A stretch of 64,000 bases of DNA from assembly GCA_021295785.1 (NCBI GenBank), contig JAGWBR010000018.1:34725-98724 (forward strand), read 5' to 3'. The stretch comes from Gemmatimonadota bacterium (GTDB lineage: Bacteria > Gemmatimonadota > Gemmatimonadetes > Palauibacterales > Palauibacteraceae). Under the pieces are notes generated by a model. It was given only the letters and a program-made list of their open reading frames with translations, made no database searches and was not told where the DNA came from. Of this stretch, positions 16,403-26,199 are shown in pieces (within the stretch, counting starts at the first letter, position 1; every line of letters begins with the position of its first letter). A program made the position numbers and the translations under genes.

Positions 16403-17386
16403 TCAGTAAATGTCAAGGTCACGGCCGTAGACCGTGGCCCCCGTGTAGCCCGCCGCCGCAACCTCGGCCAACATCTCCTCGGGAGAAGCCCCCCAGTGCA
16501 GCTGATGATGCAACACCAAGAGCCCCGGGCGGGCTTCCGCCGCGATCGCCGCCAGCTCTTCGGTAGAAGTGTGGGCGCCCGCGTGGTACCTCCGCCACTC
16601 TTCGGGCCGGGTCCGCCAAGTCTCAAGGGAATAGACCTCGTGCACCAGAACATCACACCCCGCGCAAGCGTCGACCACGGCTCGTGAGGGTGTGGTATCT
16701 CCCGATAGCACGATCACGCGGTCCGCGGTCTCAAACCGGAATCCGAACGACTCGTCCCAGCCCGTGTGAGGGACGGCGAACGCGGTGACTCGCACCAGGC
16801 TGTCTTCGTAGACCAGTCCCGGGCCGATTTCGACAGTCTCCACGCGCCATCCATCGGGTTCGGAGGGCTGGAGCCCGGACAGACGATTCTGGATGTCGGC
16901 GCGCCACGCCCCGGTCAGGTGGTCGGCCATCCGAGCCGTGCCGACCGGCCCGAACACCCGCAGCGGACCAACCCGTTCCGCCACCCAGGACGTGTGGATC
17001 AGGTCGGGCAGCCCGATCGTGTGGTCGCTGTGCAGGTGGGTCAGAAAGACGATGTCCAGCTGGTCCGCCGCCAGACCCCCAATCCCGTATGCGGTCTGGG
17101 CTTCAGCGGCTCGCCTTACGACCCCGGTGCCGGCGTCGACCAGGTAGGCGCCGCCGTCCACCACAATCGCGGTCGCCGGTCCCCGGGCGTGAGGTTCCGG
17201 GTTGGGCGTTCCGGTCCCCAGCAGCACCACCCAGGTCCCGTCAGAGTAGTCCGCCCCGCCGTCGGCCGCCCGCGGCGCATCCGTTTCGAGGTCTGGCGCG
17301 GAAGCAGCCATCGTCTCTCCGGCGTTTTCACCGGGGCGATCACCACAGGCCGCCGCGGAAACCACCGCCGCTCCGGCAAGCAGCAC
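16403..17386 (-). CDS. Secreted MBL-fold hydrolase (RNase Z / arylsulfatase-like), lipoprotein
   Basis: A 327-residue metallo-beta-lactamase of the tRNase Z-like clade: VVLLGTGTPNPEP at the start of the domain, HLHSDHTIGLPDL (HxHxDH), AVPHTG, LSGDTTPSRAV and HHQLHWG. A lipobox-like SAAACG near residue 14 shows that it is exported and lipid-anchored, so it is not a tRNA-processing enzyme. Its substrate is probably an ester or sulfate; family members are annotated only generally. The exact start is unclear: GTG 17386 gives a short signal, and the frame extends a little upstream without ATG. Confidence 0.82.
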   Translation of the reverse strand: MLLAGAAVVSAAACGDRPGENAGETMAASAPDLETDAPRAADGGADYSDGTWVVLLGTGTPNPEPHARGPATAIVVDGGAYLVDAGTGVVRRAAEAQTAYGIGGLAADQLDIVFLTHLHSDHTIGLPDLIHTSWVAERVGPLRVFGPVGTARMADHLTGAWRADIQNRLSGLQPSEPDGWRVETVEIGPGLVYEDSLVRVTAFAVPHTGWDESFGFRFETADRVIVLSGDTTPSRAVVDACAGCDVLVHEVYSLETWRTRPEEWRRYHAGAHTSTEELAAIAAEARPGLLVLHHQLHWGASPEEMLAEVAAAGYTGATVYGRDLDIY

Positions 17387-17504
17387 CGCCCCTGCCCGCG
17401 CGGCGCAACCGCGAATGGTCAGGAGCTCGATGTGGCGTCTTGAGGCGCAGCGCTGTCCGCCGAATCGCCCGCCGCTGCGGCAAAGGAAGTGGTGCGCGGT
17501 TTCG

Positions 17505-19908
17505 TCATGGGATCAGCCTCTCTTCGACAGGTTTGACCAGGAACAGACCCTCCCGCCGGCTCGAAAGGAGGATCGTTCCGCTGGCAAAATACGGGTACAC
17601 ACTCCAGGTGCCGTCGAAGCCGGCGGAGTCTTCACTCCACGGGGTCGTGTCGAAATGGCCGACCTCCACCGGGTTCTCGGGGTCGGTGATGTCCATGATC
17701 CGCAGTCCGGCCCGGTTGTTGGCCATGAACAGGCGATCGCCCTTGGTATAGAGATTGTGGTCGGTCACGCTGGTCTGGTTCATGTGCTCCCTCACGAGAA
17801 CCGGCTCTTCCAGATCCGACACGTCCCAAACCAGCGTGCGGGTCCGGTCGACCAGGCCGCCGGTCTCGTCCAGCTCGTCATTGGAATAGAAGTACCGGTG
17901 GTCCTCGGTCAGCCATCCCTGGTGCACGTAGGCCGAGTTCGCGTACTCGGCCGACGAGATGATGAGCGGATCGGTCTTGTCGGTCACGTCCTGAATCGAC
18001 AGCGCGGTTTCGTTGGCGCTGATGCAGACCTCGCGGCCAGCGTAGTCCGCGTCAGGCCCGGCATAGACCACGCACTGCGCGTCGTGCGCGTTGCCGGTAC
18101 CGCGCCGTCCAGTCCCCTCGTGCGCCAGGCACCCGGCGAAAACCGGGTTGGCCGGGTCGTTGATGTCCACCATGTGCGAACCGCCTCCACACGTCTCGCC
18201 GCCACCCGAGGAGCCGACCAGGTAGGCGTACCCGGTTTCCTCGTTAATCGCCACGTTGTGGGACGAGGCGATGTCGGTATACAGATGGTCGGGCTCAAAC
18301 TCCCGCGCTTCCCGGACGTCGCGCAGACGGGTCAGGTCAAACACCTGCATCCCGTGCTGCCCCGCGCCGTCGGCCACGATGAACACGTGGTCGCGGAAAA
18401 CCTTCATGTCACGCCAGGTGCTGGAGTTGCTCCCTTCGGTCTTGGCCAGGTTGCCCAGGTAACGTGGACCATAAGCGTCGGTAACGTCCACGAACGCGGT
18501 CCCGTCCATTCGACCGACGATCGCGTATTCCCGGCCGGTCAGCGGATCGGTCCAGCCCCACACGTCGTTCAGCCGTGCCCCCCGGGCTGCACCGATCTCC
18601 TCGCGCGGCAGGAAAGAGAGCAGGTCGACTCCGTCGCAGTCGAAACCGGCGGCATCGCCCTCTTCGCAGTCAACCTGGCCACCGGAAATGGCCGCCAGAC
18701 CAACCTGCTCCGTAATCAGGCGGCCCGCGTACTCCCAGCTGGTGCCGTGCTCGTCGGAGGCGACGAAGGCCCGCAGAGCGCCGGCACCGAAATCTTCGGC
18801 CGGGTTTCCGACCGCGCCGAGCGGCCCGCCCATCGCGGCAACCAGGCCCCCGATCGATTGCGTTCCCGGTGCGTCTGCGAGCGCCGGTGCCTCGGAAAGC
18901 ATGACCCACTGGCCTGTTGCACCGTCGCGCCCGGCACCCGCCGTGCTGAAAACCCGGGTGTTCTGGGCACTGGCAACAACCACTCTCGAGCCACTGGTAG
19001 CCAGGGCCACGGGCCCGAATCCGCTGCCGTCCGCCACGACCTTCCGGCTGGTCCACCCAGCGGGGGCAGGCGAAAATTCGTATACGGCCTGACGCATGTC
19101 GGCGGCCAGGACTGCCCCGCCCGACAGGGCCACGGCGGTGGCGGGCAGGGGCTCCGCACCGGTCTCGGCCGGGAACGAGAGCACTTCGGGGGATCCCCAT
19201 TCGCCGTCCGGGCCATCGCCACGGCGGAACACCACCGCCGCCAACCCCGGCTGGTTGGCGGGCGAGGGGGCCATGACCACGATCCCGTCTCCCATCACCA
19301 TCTGCCCAATCGTGGTCGGGCGCGGTGCTCGACCGGCGCCCGGTCCGCGACCCCTTGAAGCCGGTTCCGCCGCCGGAGGTTGCAGGATGGCCTCAAGATG
19401 CGGGCCTTCCTGGCCGTCCACTCGGTACAGGGCCGCGGCAGCCCCGCCACCCTCGCCCGGAAGCCGGCCCGCAACCAGCAAATGCGAACCGCGCGCTGCG
19501 ATCACGCCGCCGATGTCAACCAGGTCACCCGCGTGGATGGACCAAGACGGGCCAAGATCGCCAGACAAACCCACGTCGCCGATTGGGTAGGCATGCACCG
19601 CCGGGTGCTCTCCGCCGGCACCCACTCGTCAGGGCCCTGCCAAACCCGTCGCGGACAGCAGCGTCGGGCCCGGTCAGCGGAGTCAGTTCCGACCAACCAT
19701 GGTCATACCGCGAATAAACCCTGACCGTGCCTGGCAGCCGCTCGTGGCTGGCCTCACCGGCCATGATCAAATGCCCCGAAACCGCCAATGCGCCGCCCAG
19801 ACCTTGGGCCGCCGCCGGTTGCGGCAGTGGTGTGAAACTGGCGGCGAGGCCGACTGCGATGGCCGCCACTCCAGCCAGGGGAGACAATGTGGAAAAACGT
19901 CGCGTCAT
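17505..19908 (-). CDS. Choice-of-anchor B / LVIVD-repeat secreted protein, frameshifted
   Basis: ATG 19908 (MTRRFSTLSPLAGVAAIAVG) starts a signal peptide cleaved near PAAAQG, then FG-GAP-like repeats in one frame up to DGFGRAL; the rest (about 700 residues) continues in another frame. Removing one base at about 19629 would join them smoothly as FGRALRVGAGGEHPAVHAY. The body has LVIVD-type repeats: LMVDINDPANPVF-like, SIQDVTDKTDPL, VWDVSDLEEPVLV, MDITDPENPVEVG, the choice-of-anchor B pattern of surface propeller proteins. Intact length would be about 800 residues. The indel may be a sequencing error or a true lesion. Confidence 0.85.
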
Positions 19909-19960
19909 TTTCTTGGTCCCTTCAGAGATTGCGGTTCCCTCGGTCGGTCGGCACATGCGG

Positions 19961-21439
19961 TCAGACCGCGCAGGCGGTAGTGGGTTGGGGCGGGGCAGTC
20001 AGACCCGGTGCCCGCGTAATGTTGTCATTCACATATAAGACATCGAACCCCTCGCGCGCGAGATAACTCGCAGCGATGGCGGCGCGCCCTCCGGTCTTGC
20101 AGTGCACGATCAACGGGCCGGGCCGGCCGGCGTCGATGGCTTCCCTGAGCATGGCCGTCCGGGACGGAAGCTGGGTATGCGTGGCGTTCAGGGATCCGGG
20201 AATGTGTCCCGACGCATGCTCCGTGGCGGCCCGCACATCAAGCACGGTGCCCCGCCCCGCCTCCAGCACCTCTTCCACCTGTCGGTAATCGACCTCGGTT
20301 ATCGAGGCCCTGCCCGCCAGCTCCATGGCCTGCACAACTGCTTCGGGGGGTGCCCAGCCCACACAGTTGTCCAGGCCTACCCGCCAAAGGCACCGCACCA
20401 GCATTTCGACCGCCAAGTGGTCCGCCACCAGCGCGAACGGCTGCTCCGGGTCGGTCAACAATGACCCAACCGAGGTCGGGAACGAGCCCGAGGGCAGCGC
20501 GTAGATCGACCCTGGCAGATGCTCCTCCATGAACGCCGACCGGTCGCTTCGCGCGTCCACCACCAGCGGTGCCCCCGCCAGCTGGGCCGGACTCATCCGC
20601 GGCGGAAGTTCCCACGACCGGAGCAGGTCGGGTCCGTGCTGGTTAACACGCTTCATTCTGCTGAAATACGAGGGGGGCTCGGGCTGTTCGTCCAGGATGT
20701 ACTTCACAAACTCCCCGGCGCCCTCGGCAGCCTTGAGAATCGCCTCGTTGAAAAGACGTTCGTAGCCAACCGTGCTGCCGTGGACCGCGCCGAGACTCTT
20801 TCCGCACGCCGATCCCGCTCCGTGCCCCGGCCAGACCTGCACGTAGTCGGGCAGCTCCAGAAACCGACCCAGCGAGGCGTGCAGGTCGCGGGCCGACGGC
20901 TTCATCGCTCCTTCCACTCCGACCGCCGATTCCAGTAGATCAGGACGGCCCGCCGAGCCCACGAATACGAAATCCCCCGTGATCACGCCCATCGGGGTCT
21001 TCGCACCGAACCCGCGTTCGCATACCAGGAACGAGATGTGTTCCGGCGTGTGCCCCGGCGTGTGTATTACGTAAAGGCGGACCTGCCCGACGCGGATCAC
21101 GTCTCCGTCCTTGACCAAAGTGACCGGGGCCTGGTTGCTGCTCCCCGGCCCCGACCCGTCACCTCCGCTCGCCCAACTGTAGCGCCAATCCCCGGGTCCG
21201 CACGCCGACAGATAGACCCTTACGCCGCTGTTCGCGAGTTGCCGCGAGCCGGAGACGAAATCGGCGTGGATGTGGGTCTCGGTCGCCGCGGTCAAGTTGA
21301 GCCCCGCGATGCGGGCCGCGTCGAAGTACCTGTCCACGTCCCTCTGCGGGTCAACGACGATTGCTTCTCCCGTGCGCTGGCACCCGATCAGGTAGGCGTT
21401 CTGAGAAAGTGCCGGGTCGGCGATTCGCTCAAAGAACAC
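19961..21439 (-). CDS. MBL-fold hydrolase with two rhodanese domains (persulfide dioxygenase-like)
   Basis: A 492-residue protein. Residues 1-260 are an ETHE1/glyoxalase II-like domain (THIHADFVSGS, HTPGHTPEH, GDFVFVGSAGRPD, WPGHGAGSACG), followed by two rhodanese domains (about 290-380 and 390-480). The second has an active-site loop HCKTGGRA with Cys; in the first the loop lacks Cys (ALVADHLA). This layout is found in enzymes that oxidise glutathione persulfide and pass sulfane sulfur, so a role in sulfide detoxification is likely. Its 5' end overlaps the M20 peptidase gene by 11 bases. Confidence 0.9.
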   Translation of the reverse strand: MFFERIADPALSQNAYLIGCQRTGEAIVVDPQRDVDRYFDAARIAGLNLTAATETHIHADFVSGSRQLANSGVRVYLSACGPGDWRYSWASGGDGSGPGSSNQAPVTLVKDGDVIRVGQVRLYVIHTPGHTPEHISFLVCERGFGAKTPMGVITGDFVFVGSAGRPDLLESAVGVEGAMKPSARDLHASLGRFLELPDYVQVWPGHGAGSACGKSLGAVHGSTVGYERLFNEAILKAAEGAGEFVKYILDEQPEPPSYFSRMKRVNQHGPDLLRSWELPPRMSPAQLAGAPLVVDARSDRSAFMEEHLPGSIYALPSGSFPTSVGSLLTDPEQPFALVADHLAVEMLVRCLWRVGLDNCVGWAPPEAVVQAMELAGRASITEVDYRQVEEVLEAGRGTVLDVRAATEHASGHIPGSLNATHTQLPSRTAMLREAIDAGRPGPLIVHCKTGGRAAIAASYLAREGFDVLYVNDNITRAPGLTAPPQPTTACAV

Positions 21440-22679
21440 TTGCGCGGTCCTCTTTCAAAAGGGATTCGGGCGAAACGGGGTCGGGCAGCCGCGGCAACGC
21501 CAGCAGTCCCGCCAGGAGAGCGGCCCGCTCGATCGTCCGTTCCAGGTACAGGAACTCGTGGTCGGCGTGGGCACCGTCCCCCACCGCACCGAGGCCGTCC
21601 AGGGTGGCGGTTCTGAGGCTGGTGATGTTCCCGTCGGACCCGCCTCCCGATTCGCCTTGCTCCAGGTTCAGGCCGATGTGGCGGCCGATCTCGCGGGCCG
21701 ACTCCCACAGAAGGGTGTTGCGGGGTGTGCGTTCAAGAGCCTCTCGCTCAATGCCCCCCGTAACCGCCAGGGAGGTTCTTGAGAGGCCAGATCGAAGCGC
21801 GCCCACGGCGGCCTCAAGTCTGCGGGCGTCGCGACCCGTCCAGACCCGGACATCAACCTCCGCCCGTGCCCGGGCCGCCACGACGTTCGAGCGGGTGCCG
21901 CCTTCCATCACCCCGACGTTGACCGTAACCCCTCGGGCGGGATCGTTCAGGGCCACCACCCGCCCCACGATTTCGGCCATCGCGTGGACCGCCGAGGCTC
22001 CGTCGGCCGGGGCGAGGCCCGAATGCGACGCCACCCCTTCAACGGTGAACGCGAAGCACCCGACTCCTTTTCGGCGCGTCTTGAGTGCTCCCTCTTCTCC
22101 AAGGGCCGGCTCCAACACGAACACCCTGCCGACTTCGCAGGCCAGTTGGTCGATCATCGGCGCCGATGACAAACTGCCGATTTCCTCGTCCGCGTTAATC
22201 AGGAAGCCGGTCGCGAGTCCGCTGTCCGCGCCGTCGTTGCAGGCTTCCATGGCCCGCAGCGCGAACAGACCCACCGCCAGCCCGCCCTTCATGTCGAATA
22301 CGCCGGGCCCGCGAATGACCCACTCCGGTCCCCGGGCGACGCATTCGGCGGGCATGGTCGCCAGCGTGCCTGACGGCCACACGGTATCGAGGTGCCCGAG
22401 AAGCAGCTGATCCATGCGTCCTCCGGGCGGGCGCGCCAGGATGTGAGGCCCCCAGGCTCCGCCCGGGACCAGTTCAACGGTCAACCCCAGCCCGGTCAAC
22501 TCGCGAATCAGGATCTCGCGGACATCGCCCTGGAGTTCCGGCTCGGTCGAAGGGGACTCGGCCCGGGCCAGTGCCAGCACCAGTTCGGCGAATTGGTCGT
22601 GCTGCCCCTTTAGCCAACTATTGGCGGCAAGCGCGATTCCCGTGGCAGGCGCGATTCCCGCGGCGGGGTCAGCGGTCAA
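21429..22679 (-). CDS. M20-family metallopeptidase (carboxypeptidase G2-like)
   Basis: A 416-residue zinc peptidase. The metal-site motifs are LLLGHLDTVWPSG (His, Asp), GPGVFDMKGGLAVG (bridging Asp), NADEEIGS (catalytic Glu and metal Glu) and a C-terminal GGGSDGN. The DHEFLYLE tail near residue 375 supplies the last His. No signal peptide is clear, so it is probably cytoplasmic, although CPG2 relatives are exported. It overlaps its downstream and upstream neighbours by 11 bases each. It may be translationally coupled to the zinc-ribbon gene. Confidence 0.9.
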   Translation of the reverse strand: MTADPAAGIAPATGIALAANSWLKGQHDQFAELVLALARAESPSTEPELQGDVREILIRELTGLGLTVELVPGGAWGPHILARPPGGRMDQLLLGHLDTVWPSGTLATMPAECVARGPEWVIRGPGVFDMKGGLAVGLFALRAMEACNDGADSGLATGFLINADEEIGSLSSAPMIDQLACEVGRVFVLEPALGEEGALKTRRKGVGCFAFTVEGVASHSGLAPADGASAVHAMAEIVGRVVALNDPARGVTVNVGVMEGGTRSNVVAARARAEVDVRVWTGRDARRLEAAVGALRSGLSRTSLAVTGGIEREALERTPRNTLLWESAREIGRHIGLNLEQGESGGGSDGNITSLRTATLDGLGAVGDGAHADHEFLYLERTIERAALLAGLLALPRLPDPVSPESLLKEDRASVL

Positions 22680-23474
22680 GGCTGTCGTCCGAACCGTTTC
22701 CTCCCGGGGACTCGCTCAGTGTTCCCCAGATCAAGTCGGCGTGTGCCTGGTATTCGGGCCTGTCCGGCATTCCCCGGGCCGTGCCCGCCGCCAGGCGTTC
22801 CCGGTGGGCCGCGGCAACGTCCGGCGCACCGCCGGCATCCGCGGCGCGCACCGCCAACGCCAGTCCCAGCAAGTGACCGGGTTCCCGGGCCAGGATCCCG
22901 TCCGCGGTTTCGGCCGCCCCCGCGAGGTCGCCCGACACCAGCAAGAGCATTCCCACATGAAACCAGCGGTCCAGATCCATGTCCGTCTCGGGCACGGCCG
23001 CGTACGCTCTCAACCCCATCTCAAGAAACCGCGCTGCGTTTTCCGGATTGGTTGAATGCTCCATCATGGCGCGGTCAAACAGGCGGTCCGCGGCCTCGGT
23101 TGGCCCCATGGTGGCCAGGTCCTCGGCGGAGGGCATGCCCCCGGAGACACCGGCGGCGCTTCCGGGTTGGGCCCCCGGCCCGCCACCGGTCATCACCATG
23201 TCGCCCCGGCGCTCAACGCTGCCCCGCTGGACCAGCAGAGCAATGACCAGCGAGAAGGCGACCAGTGAGACCCCCGCCAAGATCCAGGGAACCCGGGCCG
23301 GAAGGTCCTTCCGCTCCCGGCCCCGCAGGGCCCGGCCGCAGTCCTGACAGTACATGGCCCCCGCGGCGTGCCTTGCCCCGCAGCGCGGGCAGGCGGCGGC
23401 CTTCAGAGCCGCGCCACATTCCCCACGGAACCGGCCGCCCAGTCGATACCGCACCTCGTGCAGGTCTCGGTCAC
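22669..23474 (-). CDS. Zinc-ribbon membrane protein with TPR-like tail, N-terminus apparently frameshifted
   Basis: The main frame (from about 23435) reads a CxxC zinc ribbon (CPRCGARHAAGAMYCQDCG), a single membrane helix (about WILAGVSLVAFSLVIALLV) and an outside Ala-rich helical-repeat domain of about 150 residues. A GTG start at 23474 in another frame gives VTETCTRCGIDWA, the first half of a ribbon. One missing base near 23434-23437 would join the two as CTRCGIDWAGRFRGECG. Even then the second CxxC lacks its first Cys (FRGEC). Such proteins often accompany cytochrome c maturation genes, which lie divergently next to it. Confidence 0.7.
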
Positions 23475-23672
23475 GCGCCTGGCTCCCCGCCCCGGTCCGG
23501 GGGGTTCATCAAGTTGCTAGTCACAAGCAGCAATTTACTCCCCGTTGGCTGCTCTCGTTTTGTTGCTCGGACTGCGTGTCGAAACGATATTCCACACCAT
23601 GATCAGGGCATCTTTTTCGTGGCCGGATGGGTGCGGTGCCGTTTGCCTCGCCGGCGCTACCAGGGAGGCAGC
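23475..23672. promoter_or_regulatory. Divergent intergenic region upstream of the ccm cluster
   Basis: About 200 bases between the zinc-ribbon gene (minus) and ccmE (plus). It is AT-richer than its surroundings near 23515-23620, as a promoter region would be; a weak TTGCT/AGCAA hairpin lies near 23513-23532. The ribosome site for ccmE is GGGAGGC at 23663-23669. No gene is present. Confidence 0.5.
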
Positions 23673-24113
23673 GTGAAATCCAGGCGCCTGTGGATGCTGG
23701 CGGGATTGGTCGCCGCCGGCGGTGCCATCTGGCTGCTCGCCTTCGGCGGCCTGAACCAGAACATGGTTTTTTTCATGACCCCGTCCGAGTTGCAGGCCGG
23801 CGAGCCCTTGCCGCCCGGGACCTCAATGCGGCTGGGCGGTCGGGTCAAGCCGGGCAGCGTGCAGTGGGACGCCGCCCAAACACGGCTCCGGTTCGTCCTT
23901 ACGGATGAGGGGGCGGAGATCAGCGTGGCCGGATCCGTGGCCCCTCCGGCAATGTTCCGCGAAGGGATGGGGGTGGTGGTGGAAGGGACCTACGGCCCGG
24001 GTCAGGTATTCCAGGCCGACGGAATCATGATCAAGCACTCCAACGAATACGCGCCCCCGGGTGACGGCGTCGACCCCTCGCAGACATATCGCTCGCTCCT
24101 CGAAAGTAGCTAG
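23673..24113 (+). CDS. ccmE: Cytochrome c maturation heme chaperone CcmE
   Basis: A 146-residue periplasmic heme carrier anchored by one N-terminal helix (LWMLAGLVAAGGAIWLLAF). The core is the OB-fold with LRLG-like GRVKPGSVQWD and VVEGTYGPGQVFQADGIM. The heme-binding His is in KHSNEY, the counterpart of the usual HDENYTP motif. GTG start at 23673 with GGGAGGC upstream. It is the first gene of a ccmE-ccmF-ccmG-ccmH run; ccmA, ccmB and ccmC must lie elsewhere. Confidence 0.92.
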   Translation: MKSRRLWMLAGLVAAGGAIWLLAFGGLNQNMVFFMTPSELQAGEPLPPGTSMRLGGRVKPGSVQWDAAQTRLRFVLTDEGAEISVAGSVAPPAMFREGMGVVVEGTYGPGQVFQADGIMIKHSNEYAPPGDGVDPSQTYRSLLESS

Positions 24114-24122
24114 CCGCACATA

Positions 24123-26174
24123 GTGGGCCCCGGGATGCTTGGGACTCTCGGATACGCCTCGTTGGTGGCGGCGTTTCTGGGTGCCGCCATCGGTTGCTGG
24201 TGCGGTCTGAAAGCAGGGCTCGACCGAACCAGCGACGAGCGGGTCCTCCGGGTCTGCGCGCTTGCGGCCCGCCGGGCCGCGTTCTTCACCTTCGGTGCAA
24301 TGTCGGCCGCGATGCTGGCGATGGAGGCGGCGCTGCTGAGCCACGACTTCAGCGTCGAATACGTCAGCCGGGTCGGCAGCCTGGAAACACCCGCGTACTA
24401 CACGGCGATCTCGTTGTGGAGCAGCCTGGACGGATCCATCCTGTTCTGGGCCTGGATCCTGTCCGGTTTCGTGGCTCTTTTCGCGTATTCGCGGCGGCGC
24501 GACGGGACCGGCTCTCCCCTGTCCGGCGAGCGCGGCGGCCTGCCCCATGAGCTGCGTAACACACCCCTCGTGGTTGCGAGTTGCTGCATTGTTGGCCTGT
24601 TCTTCTACGGGCTGCTTCTGGGGCCGGCGAACCCGTTCGGTATTGTCGATCCGCCTCCGACCAACGGCCCCGGCCCCAATCCGCTTCTCCAGAACCACCC
24701 CCTGATGGGCCTGCACCCGCCCATGCTGTACTTCGGTTTTGTTGGAATGACGGTCCCGTTCGCGTTCGCCGTGGCGGGGCTCATTCGGGGCAACGTCGAG
24801 ACCCGATGGCTCAGAGAATCCCGCCGGTGGATGATCGCCGCGTGGGCGTTCTTGACGATGGGGATCATCGGGGGCGGGTGGTGGTCGTACGAGGTGCTGG
24901 GGTGGGGCGGAGCGTGGGCGTGGGATCCAGTTGAAAACGCCTCGCTGCTGCCGTGGCTGACCGCAACCGCGTTTCTGCATTCTTCCATGGTGCAGGAAAA
25001 ACGCGGCATGCTGAAGACGTGGAACCTGTCGTTGATGATCGGCACCTTCTTGCTGACCCTGTTCGGCACGTTTCTGACTCGTTCGGGGGTCCTCGATTCA
25101 GTTCACTCGTTTACCGAAGGGGTCATTGGGCCGATCTTCCTGGCGTTCATCGCGCTGCTGTCGCTTGCCTCGCTCGCTCTGATCGGCTGGCGGAGCGACA
25201 GGCTGCACGCGCCGGGTCGCATCGAGGGTGCGGTGTCGCGCGAGACGGCGTTCCTCTTCAACAACCTCCTGCTGGTCGGGCTCACTTTCACCGTTCTGCT
25301 GGGCACGATGTGGCCCCTCGTTGTCGAGGCCACGAGCGGCGACCGGATAAGCGTGGGCGCGCCCTACTTCAACCAGGTCTCAAGTCCGGTCGGGCTCGCG
25401 CTCCTGTTCCTGATGGGCATCGGCCCGGTGTTGCCGTGGCGACGCGGGGCGGGAGCCGCGGCCCGGGGAGCGCTGGGCCGGGCCGGCGCGGCCGGAGCCG
25501 TGGTGGCCGCGGCCGCCCTGGCGCTGGGCATGCGCGAGGTGATTCCCGTGCTGACCCTTCTCGCCGCGGGTTTCGTAATCTGCACGATTGTGGAAGAATT
25601 CGTGCGGGCCATCAAAGCCCGGTCGCTGGCGGGCCGGTCGACAGTTGCTGCTTTTCTTGAGTTGTTTGCGCGAAGCGGTCGCCGGTACGGGGGGTATGTC
25701 GTGCACATGGGCGTGGTGGTGATCGCGCTGGCCATTTCGGTGTCGTGGACGTGGAAGACCGAACGCGAACAGACGCTGTTCAAGGGCCAGCGCCTGGCAG
25801 TCGGCGAATACGAAATCGAGTTCGTCGAGCTGTGGACCCGGGAGGAACCGCACCGTTTCGTGGTTGGTGCCTCGTTCGATGCCTACCGCGGCGGCTCACT
25901 TCTCGGACGCCAGGATCCCCGCCTCAACCTTTACGTCAGGGACCCAAGCCAGCAGTTGATCGCCACGCCGGCTGTGGCCAGTTCGCTTTCCAGCGACCTG
26001 TACCTGACGCTGATGGCGGTGGACGCCGACAACCTGGAGCACGCGACCGTGAAGGCCATCGTCAATCCGGGCATGGCCTGGCTTTGGGCCGGCGGGGGGA
26101 TCATGGGCGTGGGTGCCCTGTTGGCCATCGTGCCGTGGGGATTTCGGCGCAGGCGCGCGGTGCCTCTTGAATAG
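24123..26174 (+). CDS. ccmF: Cytochrome c heme lyase subunit CcmF
   Basis: A 683-residue polytopic membrane protein that attaches heme to apocytochrome c. The tryptophan-rich WWD signature is complete: GGGWWSYEVLGWGGAWAWDPVENASLL near residues 255-282. The heme-facing region and the C-terminal periplasmic part (about 535-640; WKTEREQTLFKGQRLAVGEYE) follow the family pattern. GTG 24123 starts it 9 bases after ccmE; ATG 24135 is an alternative. Length is typical for CcmF. Confidence 0.95.
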   Translation: MGPGMLGTLGYASLVAAFLGAAIGCWCGLKAGLDRTSDERVLRVCALAARRAAFFTFGAMSAAMLAMEAALLSHDFSVEYVSRVGSLETPAYYTAISLWSSLDGSILFWAWILSGFVALFAYSRRRDGTGSPLSGERGGLPHELRNTPLVVASCCIVGLFFYGLLLGPANPFGIVDPPPTNGPGPNPLLQNHPLMGLHPPMLYFGFVGMTVPFAFAVAGLIRGNVETRWLRESRRWMIAAWAFLTMGIIGGGWWSYEVLGWGGAWAWDPVENASLLPWLTATAFLHSSMVQEKRGMLKTWNLSLMIGTFLLTLFGTFLTRSGVLDSVHSFTEGVIGPIFLAFIALLSLASLALIGWRSDRLHAPGRIEGAVSRETAFLFNNLLLVGLTFTVLLGTMWPLVVEATSGDRISVGAPYFNQVSSPVGLALLFLMGIGPVLPWRRGAGAAARGALGRAGAAGAVVAAAALALGMREVIPVLTLLAAGFVICTIVEEFVRAIKARSLAGRSTVAAFLELFARSGRRYGGYVVHMGVVVIALAISVSWTWKTEREQTLFKGQRLAVGEYEIEFVELWTREEPHRFVVGASFDAYRGGSLLGRQDPRLNLYVRDPSQQLIATPAVASSLSSDLYLTLMAVDADNLEHATVKAIVNPGMAWLWAGGGIMGVGALLAIVPWGFRRRRAVPLE

Positions 26175-26199
26175 GGGTGCGCCGCACAGAGTCAGGCGC

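Noticed and set aside
19625..19640. TGA before the LVIVD body frame considered as a selenocysteine codon
   Set aside because: No Cys-type position, no downstream hairpin noted, and a one-base indel joins the two halves smoothly.
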